Shown in pieces: positions 9,188 to 17,332 of a DNA stretch of 64,000 nt. The notes beneath the pieces were generated by a model, which was given only the letters and a program-made list of their open reading frames with translations, had not been told where the DNA came from and made no database searches. Source of the stretch: CAVQSS01 sp963746605 (GTDB lineage: Bacteria > Desulfobacterota > RBG-13-43-22); NCBI GenBank assembly GCA_963746605.1, contig CAVVCH010000016.1:1-64000 (forward strand). The letters are read 5' to 3'. The position numbers and the translations under genes are program-made. The first letter of the stretch is position 1; every line of letters begins with the position of its first letter.

Positions 9188-10493
9188 CATCACATAGGCG
9201 GAAGTGGCGTCGGCAAGACCATGACCATCGAGTTATTCGTCCGCCAGCTAATACTGGCCGGCAAAGGCTTTGGCATATTGGATCCACATGGGGATCTATG
9301 TAACAATATTTTGAACTATCTCGCCTTTCTGGCTGCTAACGGGGATCAAAACCCCATTCTGGAATATTTGAGCGAAAAACTGGTCCTCGTAGAACCCTTC
9401 AACCAGTCTAGTATCATTGGTTTCAATCCTCTCGAGGCCAGGAAAGGCGAGTCTTTTTACGGCAACCGAACTCATGGGAATATTTAAAAAGACCTGGAAG
9501 GATGCCTATTGGGGACCTCGGATGGAAGAATTACTAAGGAACACACTGGTTACCCTTTCAGAAAATGGATTAACCCTGCTCGAGGCCGCTCCACTTTTAA
9601 CCGTTTCGCTCTTTAGGGAAAAACTGATTCAAAAGCTGAGTCCCGGCGAAGTCCGTGATTATTGGCTGACCAGATACAATGCCCTCAGTGAGGAAATGCA
9701 GGCCGTATATCGAGAGCCGGTTCTAAATAGGATTTCTATTTTTACTTCCGACCCGGGTATTCGCCTGATGGTCGGACAGCAAAAAGCACCATAAACTTCC
9801 GCCAGGTCATGGATGAGCGGAAGTGGCTGATCGTCAACCTGAGCAAAGGTCATTTGCGGGAGAACATCTATTTGCTTGGGGGTCTAATAATTGCCAAGTT
9901 GAAGAAATGGCGGCCATGACCAGGATAGATCTTCTGGAAAGGAACCGAAAACTTTTCATAATGGCCATAGATGAATTTCAGAATTTTGCAGGAAAGAGGA
10001 TTTTGAGACGATCCTATCGGAGGCCCGTAAAATGGGGCTAGGTTTATGCTTGGCCCACCAGACCCTTGAACAAATCGATCGGGACTTAAGGGCCTCCATC
10101 CTGGGAAACGTTACCAATCAGATTTACTTTCGGCTACGTCATCACGATGCCGCTCAAATCTCTTCCGAGATCGATCAAAGAGAAAAAGTCTTGATTGAGA
10201 AGCGAATTATCGATTTTAGAGTTGGCCAGGCCTTCTTCAAGAAAAAAGGAGAAAAACCAAGGATGGTTCAGACGGCTCATGTGTCTGAAATAAAGCCCGA
10301 TGAAGAAATGGTCCGCCTGATTAAAAATATCTCTTTCTCCAATTTCGCTCGGCCTAAAACGGAGATTGAGGAAGAGATCCAAAAAAGACAGGCAATATAC
10401 TTTTCTAGGGACAAACTTCAAGTGCAAGGCATCAGAAATCGGGCACCTCTTTCCCCTTATAATGAAGGACTGGATGAGGGATGGGATGAGTAA
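9188..10493 (+). pseudogene. conjugation/DNA-translocation ATPase (HerA/VirD4/TraD-like), disrupted
   Basis: The remaining part starts at the Walker A region (HHIGGSGVGKT) because an IS end lies directly upstream and has replaced the N-terminus. It continues with FGILDPHGDL (typical of this ATPase family), SLFREKLIQKLSPGEVRDYW, WLIVNLSKGHLRENIYLLGG, the Walker B-like LFIMAIDEFQNF and ISSEIDQREKVLIEKR. The frame changes near 9470, 9795, 9890 and 10000, so no functional protein can be made. The stop at 10493 overlaps the start of the replication-relaxation gene, an operon-like arrangement found in mobilisable elements. Confidence 0.7.
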
Positions 10494-11339
10494 AAAAATA
10501 AAAAGGGTATCTCGATACGGCAGGCCCGTACAGATCAAACCGATTATCCTCCAGCCAAGGGACGCGGAAATCATGGCCATGGTTTCTGAATTTCGCCTCC
10601 TTTCCCGGGAGCAGATTCAAAGGCTTTTTGATTTTCCTTGTATTACGAGGGTCAATATCCGATTGAAAAAGCTCTTTGATCATGGATACCTTTCCCGAAA
10701 ACTAGTTCCGAACCTTTGGGGGAATCCTAAGATCCTCTATTTTCTCGGTCACAAGGGGATTGAAATCGTTTCGGGCAGGCTCGGCCAAAATGCCGGTGTG
10801 TTGAGGAAGGAAAGAGAGATCCTCCAGGGTCAGAGGGATCTCTTTCTTAATCATCAGCTCTTCCTCAATGAAACAAGGATTACCCTATCCTTGGCGGTTA
10901 AGACCATCCCCCGATAAGAATGTTGGGTTGGCGTAAAGATAGCGATTGCCTGATTGAATTCCTGTCTAATCAAGGTTCCCGTATCAGTATGCGGCCAGAC
11001 AGCTATTTTTGCCTGTCCTATCGGGGGAAGCCATATCCTTTCTTTTTGGAAGTGGACCGTTCGACCATGAGTAACCGCCAAATGAAATCCAAAGCCAGGG
11101 CTTATTTGGATTATGCCCTGTCCGGTTTCTTTGAGCATAATTTTGGTTCAAAATATTTCCGGGTTTTAATAATCACCAAGACGCTGGAACGGCTCATAAA
11201 TCTTAAATCATCCATTGAGGAATTAACCGATAAGATTTTTTATTTTTCCTTTAAAGAGAATCTCTGCCGGGACCCTTTTTTTGACCCCATCTGGTACCGG
11301 GCCGGCAGGCAGGGAAATTTTTCATTATTGGATCCCTGA
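10486..11339 (+). pseudogene. replication-relaxation family protein, single frameshift
   Basis: ATG 10486 overlaps the ATPase stop. The N-terminal part (LQPRDAEIMAMVSEFRLLSR, EQIQRLFDF, LKKLFDHGYLSRKLV) is a winged-helix region. The C-terminal part (CLSYRGKPYPFFLEVDRSTM, SNRQMKSKARAYLDYALSGF) is the conserved end of the Replic_Relax family, whose members act in plasmid/ICE replication or mobilisation. The frame breaks at 10908-10912 in a run of five C: six C would restore one ~284-residue protein. The rest is well conserved, so this is a recent mutation or an indel error. Confidence 0.75.
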
Positions 11340-11340
11340 A

Positions 11341-11595
11341 ATGAGATACTGCCCTCATTGCCGAAGAATTAACCCGGGCCGACCCCAGATCTGCCATTTT
11401 TGCGGACGGACCTGGTACATCAGGCTCTGTCCGAGAGGACATGAAAATCCTCCCGTGGCGCTACATTGTGGTGTTTGCGGTTCCGTGGATTTGACCGAAA
11501 CAGCCGGAACGAGACCGTGGTTCCTGATTAGTTTGAAAGGATTCATTTGGCTACTGATCATTCTTATTCTGCTTTTCCTTTATCTAAAGGTCTAA
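11341..11595 (+). CDS. double zinc-ribbon membrane protein
   Basis: 84 residues from ATG 11341, two bases after the previous stop. Four CxxC knuckles are visible (CPHC, CHFC, CPRG/CGVC region), giving two zinc-ribbon units, followed by a C-terminal transmembrane helix (FIWLLIILILLFLYLKV). It is therefore a tail-anchored zinc-ribbon protein of unknown role. Its position inside the integrative element, after the ATPase and the replication-relaxation gene, suggests a part in element transfer or maintenance. This gene is intact. Confidence 0.7.
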   Translation: MRYCPHCRRINPGRPQICHFCGRTWYIRLCPRGHENPPVALHCGVCGSVDLTETAGTRPWFLISLKGFIWLLIILILLFLYLKV

Positions 11596-11984
11596 CCTTC
11601 TTCAGGACTTAATTTGTTTTCTTCGGCTATTCCTCTCTGTCTCCTGGTAATTGGTTTTTCGTTCTGCCTTTCTTTACTCCCCCCATTTATAAGCAGACCT
11701 ATTCATAGGGGCGTAAGGTATATATTGAAGGTTTTGTATATGGGGGTTGTCAGGATTCTTAAAGCATTTTGGGAAAGTATTAAATAAGTATTAAGCCGGG
11801 GGGGTCATTTAAATGCTGATAATAGATAACATAAATAAAATATTACAAAAATTGTTGGATGTGGGGGGTGTAATTAATGCACTACCCGCTGCACTATGGG
11901 AGAAAACCAAATGTATTTGGTCCCTTACCTAAACCCTGGAAACCTGTTCAAGAGAACTATTATCCCATTCAGAAAGGAGAGCCA
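11596..11984. other. intergenic region within the integrative element
   Basis: AT-rich, with no gene I can support. A possible alternative start for the next gene lies at ATG 11877, preceded by GGGGGG. No terminator or repeat of note. Confidence 0.3.
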
Positions 11985-12224
11985 ATGAATCTAATTGCCA
12001 TTAAATCAAATGAGGAAATTTATCTCAACCAGCCGCCTTTTGAAAAGGTGGGAAAAATCCAGGTCTTTAAGGATGTGATTCAGATTACTTTAAACGACAA
12101 TTTTTTAAGTGATGAACCTCAGCCCAAAAAGGATAGGAAAAACAGGAAAGAAAGCCAGCGGCTAAACGAATCTTTGGGAACCGACCCGGAGCCGGATCTC
12201 CAAAGAGAGAAGCATACGGAGTAA
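11985..12224 (+). CDS. small hypothetical protein of the integrative element
   Basis: 79 residues from ATG 11985, chosen because AGAAAGGAGA sits just upstream; an in-frame ATG at 11877 would add 36 residues. The N-terminal half (NLIAIKSNEEIYLNQPPFEK, IQVFKDVIQITLNDNF) looks like short beta strands. The C-terminal third is highly charged and low in complexity (KKDRKNRKESQRL). Not recognised. It precedes the excisionase-like gene by 12 bp, so the two are probably co-transcribed. Confidence 0.5.
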   Translation: MNLIAIKSNEEIYLNQPPFEKVGKIQVFKDVIQITLNDNFLSDEPQPKKDRKNRKESQRLNESLGTDPEPDLQREKHTE

Positions 12225-12236
12225 CCAGATTTTTGA

Positions 12237-12581
12237 ATGGAAAATAGATATCTCAATATAGAAGAATTAAGCCGGTACCTCGGGATCAAGAAATCCACCC
12301 TTTATTCACGGGTGGAAAAAAGAGAGATCCCTTTTTATAAAATTGGCCGGCTGGTAAGGTTCAAACTAGAGGATATTGAACAATGGATAGAGGATTATAA
12401 GAAAGAAGCAATCGATTTTCAAAAACAAGCCGTCAATATAATAAAAAGGATAAGAAATCCACGACTGGACTATACGAAGATCCTGAAAAAATCAATTGCT
12501 GAGATCAAAAAAGAGAATTATACTTCTTCTTTGATACGGGAAACCGGACCAAGTCAAGGACCTCGGAAAGGAGGTCAATAA
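12237..12581 (+). CDS. helix-turn-helix, excisionase/AlpA-like protein
   Basis: 114 residues. The N-terminus is a MerR-like (HTH_17) excisionase domain: YLNIEELSRYLGIKKSTLYS, RVEKREIPFYKIGRLVRF and KLEDIEQWIEDYKK. Such proteins bend DNA at attachment sites or act as transcription switches. The stop overlaps the integrase start (TAATG), so the pair is translationally coupled, the usual xis-int arrangement. The C-terminal half is a basic helix of unknown role. Intact. Confidence 0.8.
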   Translation: MENRYLNIEELSRYLGIKKSTLYSRVEKREIPFYKIGRLVRFKLEDIEQWIEDYKKEAIDFQKQAVNIIKRIRNPRLDYTKILKKSIAEIKKENYTSSLIRETGPSQGPRKGGQ

Positions 12582-13635
12582 TGGGACTTTTTAAAAGAGG
12601 CTCGGTCTGGTGGATCAGCTTTATTTATCAAGGGAAGACAGATAAGAAAATCGACAGAGACAACGGACAAGAAATTGGCGCAAAGGGTTTACGACAAGGT
12701 TAAAGGCGAGATCGCCGAAGGCAAATGGTTTGAAAAACTGCCAGGGGAGGAAAATACCTTTCAAGGAGCTGATGGAAAAGTACATGGCTGAGTATTCAGC
12801 CGTTAACAAAGCTCCCCGGTCTCATATCCGCGATCAAGAGTCTTGGCGGCACCTTATTAAGTTTTTTGGCGATTATATGATTGTGGAAATAACCCCCAAA
12901 ATTATTTCCGAGTATAAAACCAAAAGAAGACAAGAAGGTGCTTCCCCCCGGACATTAAACTATGAGCTTACTTTAATGAGTCATGCCTTTAACTTGGCCA
13001 TCAGGGAATGGGAATGGGTCAGGGAAAATCCGGTCAGAAGAGTCTCAAAGGAGCGGGTCAATAATCAAAGAGAACGTTGGTTGACCCTGGAGGAAGAAGA
13101 AAAACTCTTGGCCGCGTCCCCTAAGTGGCTTACAAGAGATTATCTCTTTTGCCATAAATACCGGTCTTCGCCAAAGCGAGATTCTTGACCTTAAGTGGCC
13201 ACTGGTGGATCCGTTCAGGAAAACCCTAACCATCCTGGAGCAGAAAAATCAGGGCAAAGATACTCTGCCTTTAAATGAGATCGGCTCTCAAGGTCGTTAA
13301 AGAACGAATGAGGGTCCGCTCTATCTCGACTGACCTGGTGTTTTACTCCGGCAATGCCACGAGGATAAGCGCGAGGAATCTTATGAGGGCCTTTTATTTG
13401 GCAAGAGAGAGGGCTGGGATTCCGACCTTTACGGTTCCATGATCTAAGGCATACCTTTGCCACAAGGCTGGTTCAGGCCGGAGTGGATATCTACACGGTT
13501 CAGCGGCTCGGGAGATGGAAAAATATCTCCATGGTCATGCGATATGCCCATCATTACCCTGAAAGCCTGCGTTCCGGGGTAGAAGTCTTGGATGGGATAA
13601 AAAAAGTTAGCACAAATTTAGCACAGTACCAATAA
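12581..13635 (+). pseudogene. tyrosine recombinase/integrase, frameshifted
   Basis: Starts MGLFKRGSVWWISFIYQGKT at 12581. Further pieces occur in other frames: KELMEKYMAEYSAVNKAPRS (SAM-like core-binding domain), then AINTGLRQSEILDLKW (catalytic Arg in GLRQSE), then a segment ending GIPTFTV, then HDLRHTFATRLVQAGVD and VQRLGRWKNISMVMRYAHHY (HxxR, W and nucleophile Tyr). Breaks lie near 12645, 13150, 13285 and 13438. All catalytic residues are still readable, so the decay is indel-driven. The gene ends 51 bp from the 3' end of tRNA-Phe, the expected place for an integrase of an element using that tRNA as attB. Confidence 0.85.
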
Positions 13636-13636
13636 A

Positions 13637-13665
13637 AAGGGGTTAACCTGAATGGCTAACCCCTT
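13637..13665. terminator. bidirectional hairpin between integrase and tRNA-Phe
   Basis: AAGGGGTTA (13637-13645) pairs perfectly with TAACCCCTT (13657-13665) across an 11-nt loop. It starts one base after the integrase stop and faces the tRNA-Phe 3' end, so it can end transcription from both sides. Confidence 0.65.
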
Positions 13666-13686
13666 CTTAACTCATATTGTTTTACG

Positions 13687-13762
<76 letters not shown>

Positions 13763-13816
13763 ACGGGTTTCACTTTAAAGATTCCCGGAATTTTGTCAAG
13801 AAAAAATATCGGGTTT

Positions 13817-14170
13817 TTATTCCAGGGTCAGGTCTACCGACAGCCCCTCGCTGATTTTTTTCTTCTCCTCCTCCGGGTTGACCTTCCATTTTTCGGACAA
13901 GGCGGCAAGAGTGGTCTCGTCGCTGAGATCCAGGGCCAGGGTTTTCGGAGCGGAAGGAATCACCGGCTGAATTTTTGCGGTTCCCTCCTCCGCCGGAACG
14001 GGCTTGGCTGTAATTGATTGGACCTTTTTCAGGATTTCCGTGAGGGAAATGGGATTCAACGGCCCGTTGGGAAGGTTTAAACGAATCCGCTCCTCCGAAA
14101 GGTCCGTCCGACATTTGGAACAAATGTCCAGATTATCAAATTGATTATATCCGCACTTCGGACAACGCAT
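13817..14170 (-). CDS. zinc-ribbon domain protein
   Basis: 117 residues. A zinc ribbon at the N-terminus (MRCPKCGYNQFDNLDICSKC, two CxxC pairs) is followed by a linker with Pro/Ala-rich stretches and an acidic, helical C-terminus (LDLSDETTLAALSEKWKVNP). The start at 14170 is preceded by AAAAGGAGG, a near-perfect Shine-Dalgarno. It overlaps the 3' end of rsmE by 26 bp, so it is co-transcribed with it. Function unknown. Confidence 0.7.
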   Translation of the reverse strand: MRCPKCGYNQFDNLDICSKCRTDLSEERIRLNLPNGPLNPISLTEILKKVQSITAKPVPAEEGTAKIQPVIPSAPKTLALDLSDETTLAALSEKWKVNPEEEKKKISEGLSVDLTLE

Positions 14171-14933
14171 TGGAACCTCCTTTTGAATTTTCCCCCAGGT
14201 CCCCCCAGAGATATTGCAGAAGACCAACGAGGGTCAGGACCGCTGTTTCGGCCCTCAGGATCCTGGGCCCCAGGGAAATGGTAAAATAATCTTTTTCTTC
14301 CGCTTTACGAACCTCTTCCGGACTAAAGCCCCCTTCGGGTCCGATACAAGCCATAACCCGTACGGTCTCAGGGTACCTATCGGCTATTTCTTTCAAGGTA
14401 TAAACGGTTTTTCCTTCATAGGGCAGAATTCGCAGGGCCGAATCCTCGGTCTCCAGCACCCGATCAAAGGAGCAGGGAGACATTAGTTCAGGCAAACGAT
14501 TCCGACCGCATTGTTTGGCCGACTCGGTGATGATCCGTTTCCAGCGGTCCTGCTTGTTCCTCCATTCCCGGCTGGAAAAATTGCGTCCGGAATAGCAGGA
14601 ATAGTAGGGGTAAAATGAATCCACTCCCAATTCCGTGCCTTTTTGATAGATCCATTCCAGGGGCTGCGGTCGAATCAGGGGAACGGCCAGGATAATCCTC
14701 AGTGGGGATTCCCGGGGGACCTTTTTTTTCCCCAAAACATCATAAAAAACCTGCCCCGACTGCAAACCGGTTATTTGGACCTCATATTCCCAACCGGTAT
14801 TATCAAAAAGAACGGCGTGGTCGCCGGGACCCAGTCGGAGAACGCGCTGGATATGCTTGGCCTCCTCACCTTCCAGAGAGGGTCTTTCCTGCTGAAGCCG
14901 ATCGGATTCGATGAAGAAACGTCTAAGCGTCAC
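14145..14933 (-). CDS. rsmE: 16S rRNA (uracil-1498-N3)-methyltransferase
   Basis: 262 residues, normal length. The N-terminal PUA-like domain begins MTLRRFFIESD and includes KHIQRVLRLGPGD. The SPOUT domain follows: LAVPLIRPQPLEWIYQKGTE, LGVDSFYPYYSCYSGR, ITESAKQCGRNRLPEL, then the knot and SAM-binding region IGPEGGFSPEE and ISLGPRILRAETAVLTLVGL. It methylates U1498 of 16S rRNA using SAM. It lies downstream of prmA on the same strand, with a structured repeat in between. Confidence 0.95.
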   Translation of the reverse strand: MTLRRFFIESDRLQQERPSLEGEEAKHIQRVLRLGPGDHAVLFDNTGWEYEVQITGLQSGQVFYDVLGKKKVPRESPLRIILAVPLIRPQPLEWIYQKGTELGVDSFYPYYSCYSGRNFSSREWRNKQDRWKRIITESAKQCGRNRLPELMSPCSFDRVLETEDSALRILPYEGKTVYTLKEIADRYPETVRVMACIGPEGGFSPEEVRKAEEKDYFTISLGPRILRAETAVLTLVGLLQYLWGDLGENSKGGSNALSEVRI

Positions 14934-14940
14934 AATTGAT

Positions 14941-15093
14941 AACCTCGCAAAAAGTCAAAAAGCGACTTTCTGCTCGGCGGAGGAGGGCTTCCCCTCCCCC
15001 GCCATTTGAAGTGAATTCAAATGGTCCCACCCCCACCCCAGCCCGGCGCTTATTCGCGCTCGGGCTGCTGACGGACTTCTGGCGAGTCCGTCA
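14941..15093. repeat. structured dispersed repeat, copy A
   Basis: Begins AACCTCGCAAAAAGTC and ends CTTCTGGCGAGTCCGTCA. A second copy lies at 60888-61044. Inside are hairpins: GGCGG..GGAGGG with CCCTCCCCCGCC, CCATTTGAA/TTCAAATGG, and AGCCCG-GCGC/GCGC-CGGGCT. Compared with copy D, paired positions change together. It fills the gap between prmA and rsmE, both on the minus strand. Confidence 0.85.
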
Positions 15094-15106
15094 CAGTTAT
15101 TATCGA

Positions 15107-16033
15107 TTATACTACGGGTCCCTTTGAAAACAAGAGACCGGCCCATTCCTCTTCCAGATAAAGGCAATGGAAGGTCAACCGGCGAAGGACATAGGCCCGA
15201 ATCAACTCCTTGGACTGGGAATGTAAAATCCCGGATAAAACAAGAAATCCCCCGGGAGACAGTAGGTTTTGGAGCACCCCGGGCAAAGGGAGTAGGTCGG
15301 CCAAGGTCAAATTGGCCAAGACCAGGGAATAAACGCCCTGAATCGATTCCGCCGTCCCCTCCTCCACCCGAATGATGGACTCAAGGCCGTTGATAGCCAC
15401 ATGAAGCCTGGCCGCCGCCACGGCCAAAGGGTCCGAGTCGATGGCCAGGACCGACCGGGCATTGAACAGGGCCGCAGCCAGGGCCAGGATCCCGGTCCCG
15501 GTACCCACATCCAGGACCCGAGTCAAAGGATATCGAAGTAAATCAGTTCTGCCGGACAGGTCTTCCAGGACCCTCAGGCACAACCGCGTGCTGGCGTGGC
15601 CCCCGGTCCCGAAGGCCTGGCCGGGATCGAGGCGCAGGACCTTTTCCCTTCCTTCAGGACGATAATCCTCCCAGGTCGGACAGATCACAAGGGTGGGCGA
15701 GAGCTTCAAAGGTTTAAAATTCCGTTTCCAATTGTCCTGCCAGTTTTCCGAGGGGATCAGCCGCAGCTCCCAGCCGGGGGAAGGGACCTCCGGGAAAAAC
15801 GAAAAATAGGAGGCAATCCTGTTTTTTAGCCGGATGAATTGACGGCGAAAGGCCTCATCCCGGGGTAAAAAACCCCGAAGCCGCTGCGGCCCTTCCGGAT
15901 CCGTGTCCGGGTCCACCTTATAGGTTCCTCTTCCGGTTTCCTCGAAGAGAAGGACCGAACAGTCTTCGACCAGGGCGGCCGGAGCCGTTAGGGTTATTTC
16001 CATCCAGGCGGGATACTCATTTTGTCTATTCAT
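15107..16033 (-). CDS. prmA: ribosomal protein L11 methyltransferase
   Basis: 308 residues. The N-terminal substrate-recognition domain begins YPAWMEITLTAPAALVEDC. The linker SENWQDNWKRNFKPLKL is diagnostic of PrmA, followed by DPGQAFGTGGHASTRLCL and SAM-binding motif I (VLDVGTGTGILALAAALF). VLANLTLADLL corresponds to the NPPY-like motif IV region (usually N-I/L-L). It trimethylates L11 lysines. Standalone regulation is not evident; rsmE follows after the repeat element. Confidence 0.95.
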   Translation of the reverse strand: MNRQNEYPAWMEITLTAPAALVEDCSVLLFEETGRGTYKVDPDTDPEGPQRLRGFLPRDEAFRRQFIRLKNRIASYFSFFPEVPSPGWELRLIPSENWQDNWKRNFKPLKLSPTLVICPTWEDYRPEGREKVLRLDPGQAFGTGGHASTRLCLRVLEDLSGRTDLLRYPLTRVLDVGTGTGILALAAALFNARSVLAIDSDPLAVAAARLHVAINGLESIIRVEEGTAESIQGVYSLVLANLTLADLLPLPGVLQNLLSPGGFLVLSGILHSQSKELIRAYVLRRLTFHCLYLEEEWAGLLFSKGPVV

Positions 16034-16123
16034 AAGACGTGGTCTTTTTAGGGTTGCCGGATTTCAGGATATTCTATAAGATCTGAGACTCAAAATCAAA
16101 CAGAATGCCCGAAGGGATTAATC

Positions 16124-16903
16124 ATGAATCCGGAGCGGTTAAAAAAAATCCTCACCCAGGTCAGGCAGGGTAAACTCACGGTAGACGGGGCGCTGAAAAG
16201 CCTTAAACATCTTCCTTTTGAAGATATAGACTTTGCCCGGATTGATCACCACCGCTCTTTGCGCAAGGGATTCCCTGAGGTGATATACGGGGAGGGCAAA
16301 ACCGCCTCCCAGGTACTGGAAATCATGGCCCGGATGGCCCGCCAGGGAGAAAACATCCTGGTCACCCGGTTGGACCCGACCAAGGCCCAGGCGATCCTGA
16401 AAAAATATCGCCGGGCCGTCTACCACCCGCTCTCCCGGGTCCTGACCCTGGAAAAGAAACCGGCGCTGCTCAAATCCGCCCGGGGTACCGTGCTGGTTAT
16501 TTCCGCCGGGACCTCGGATATCCCCGTGGCCGAAGAGGCCCTGATCACGGCCGGTATCATGGGCAACCCGGTGGAGTACCTCTATGATCTGGGGGTCGCC
16601 GGCCTTCACCGCCTGCTGGCGCATCAGGAAATGATTGCCCAGGCTTCGGTCCTGATCGTGGTGGCCGGCATGGAAGGGGCTTTGCCCAGCGTGGTGGGCG
16701 GGTTGGTGGACCGGCCGGTGATCGCCGTCCCGACCAGCGTGGGCTACGGGGCCAGCTTCCAGGGAGTAGCGGCCCTGTTGGGCATGCTCAACTCCTGCGC
16801 CTCCGGAGTGGCCGTAGTCAATATTGACAACGGCTTCGGCGCCGCCTACCTGGCCACCCTGATCAATCGGCCTTTTCCAGCCGCGGAAGATTCCCTCCCC
16901 TAA
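16124..16903 (+). CDS. larB: nickel-pincer cofactor biosynthesis protein LarB
   Basis: 259 residues. Conserved features: FARIDHHRSLRKGFPEVIYG (substrate-binding N-terminal part), then a PurE-like core with VISAGTSDIPVAEEALIT, VAGLHRLLAH, VVVAGMEGALPSVVGGLVD, AVPTSVGYGASFQGVAALLG and LNSCASGVAVVNIDNGFGA. LarB carboxylates and hydrolyses nicotinic acid adenine dinucleotide, the first step towards the nickel-pincer nucleotide of lactate racemase-type enzymes. No larC or larE is visible nearby. It is divergent from prmA. Confidence 0.93.
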   Translation: MNPERLKKILTQVRQGKLTVDGALKSLKHLPFEDIDFARIDHHRSLRKGFPEVIYGEGKTASQVLEIMARMARQGENILVTRLDPTKAQAILKKYRRAVYHPLSRVLTLEKKPALLKSARGTVLVISAGTSDIPVAEEALITAGIMGNPVEYLYDLGVAGLHRLLAHQEMIAQASVLIVVAGMEGALPSVVGGLVDRPVIAVPTSVGYGASFQGVAALLGMLNSCASGVAVVNIDNGFGAAYLATLINRPFPAAEDSLP

Positions 16904-16908
16904 CCCGA

Positions 16909-17291
16909 CGCAAAAAGTCCGTCAGCGAGTGCTTGTCATTCTGAGCGAATGCGAAGAATCTGGGTTTACAACAGGTTAGGATCTGTAAATAAATAACCTT
17001 GACAAACGGCCCTACAACCGTTCGCCCTGAGCTTGTCGAAGGGTGAACGATACGGCCATGCTTCGACAGGCTCAGCATGAACGGAGATAGTAGCGGTATT
17101 GTACAGTTTATTTCTCGACGGGTTCTTACAGGATCCTTCGCGGAGTTCATCCTGCGCCGAAAGACCGAGATACCTCCGAGTCACTCAGGCTGACCAAGAC
17201 AGTTCGAAGATCCCCTCAGGATGACAGCAGGCGAAGGGCTCCGGATGACAGGTGGGCAAAGGGCTCAGACGGTTGGGACTTTTTGCGAGGT
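16909..17291. repeat. dispersed repeat element B with inverted ends
   Basis: Starts CGCAAAAAGTCC (16909) and ends with the inverted form GGACTTTTTGCGAGGT (17277-17291). The interior carries TTCGCCCTGAGCTTGTCGAA, CTTCGACAGGCTCAGCATGA and repeated CATCCTGAG/CTCAGGATGACA boxes, all REP-like. It fills the space between larB and the convergent radical SAM gene; no gene is supported in it. Confidence 0.7.
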
Positions 17292-17332
17292 AATCACAGG
17301 AGTCTCCCCAGGGTATAAGAATGGATTGCCTT

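Noticed and set aside
8802..13686. Search for a distal att repeat of the tRNA-Phe 3' end
   Set aside because: No second copy of the tRNA 3' segment was found within the remaining part of the element; the distal end is beyond the junction.
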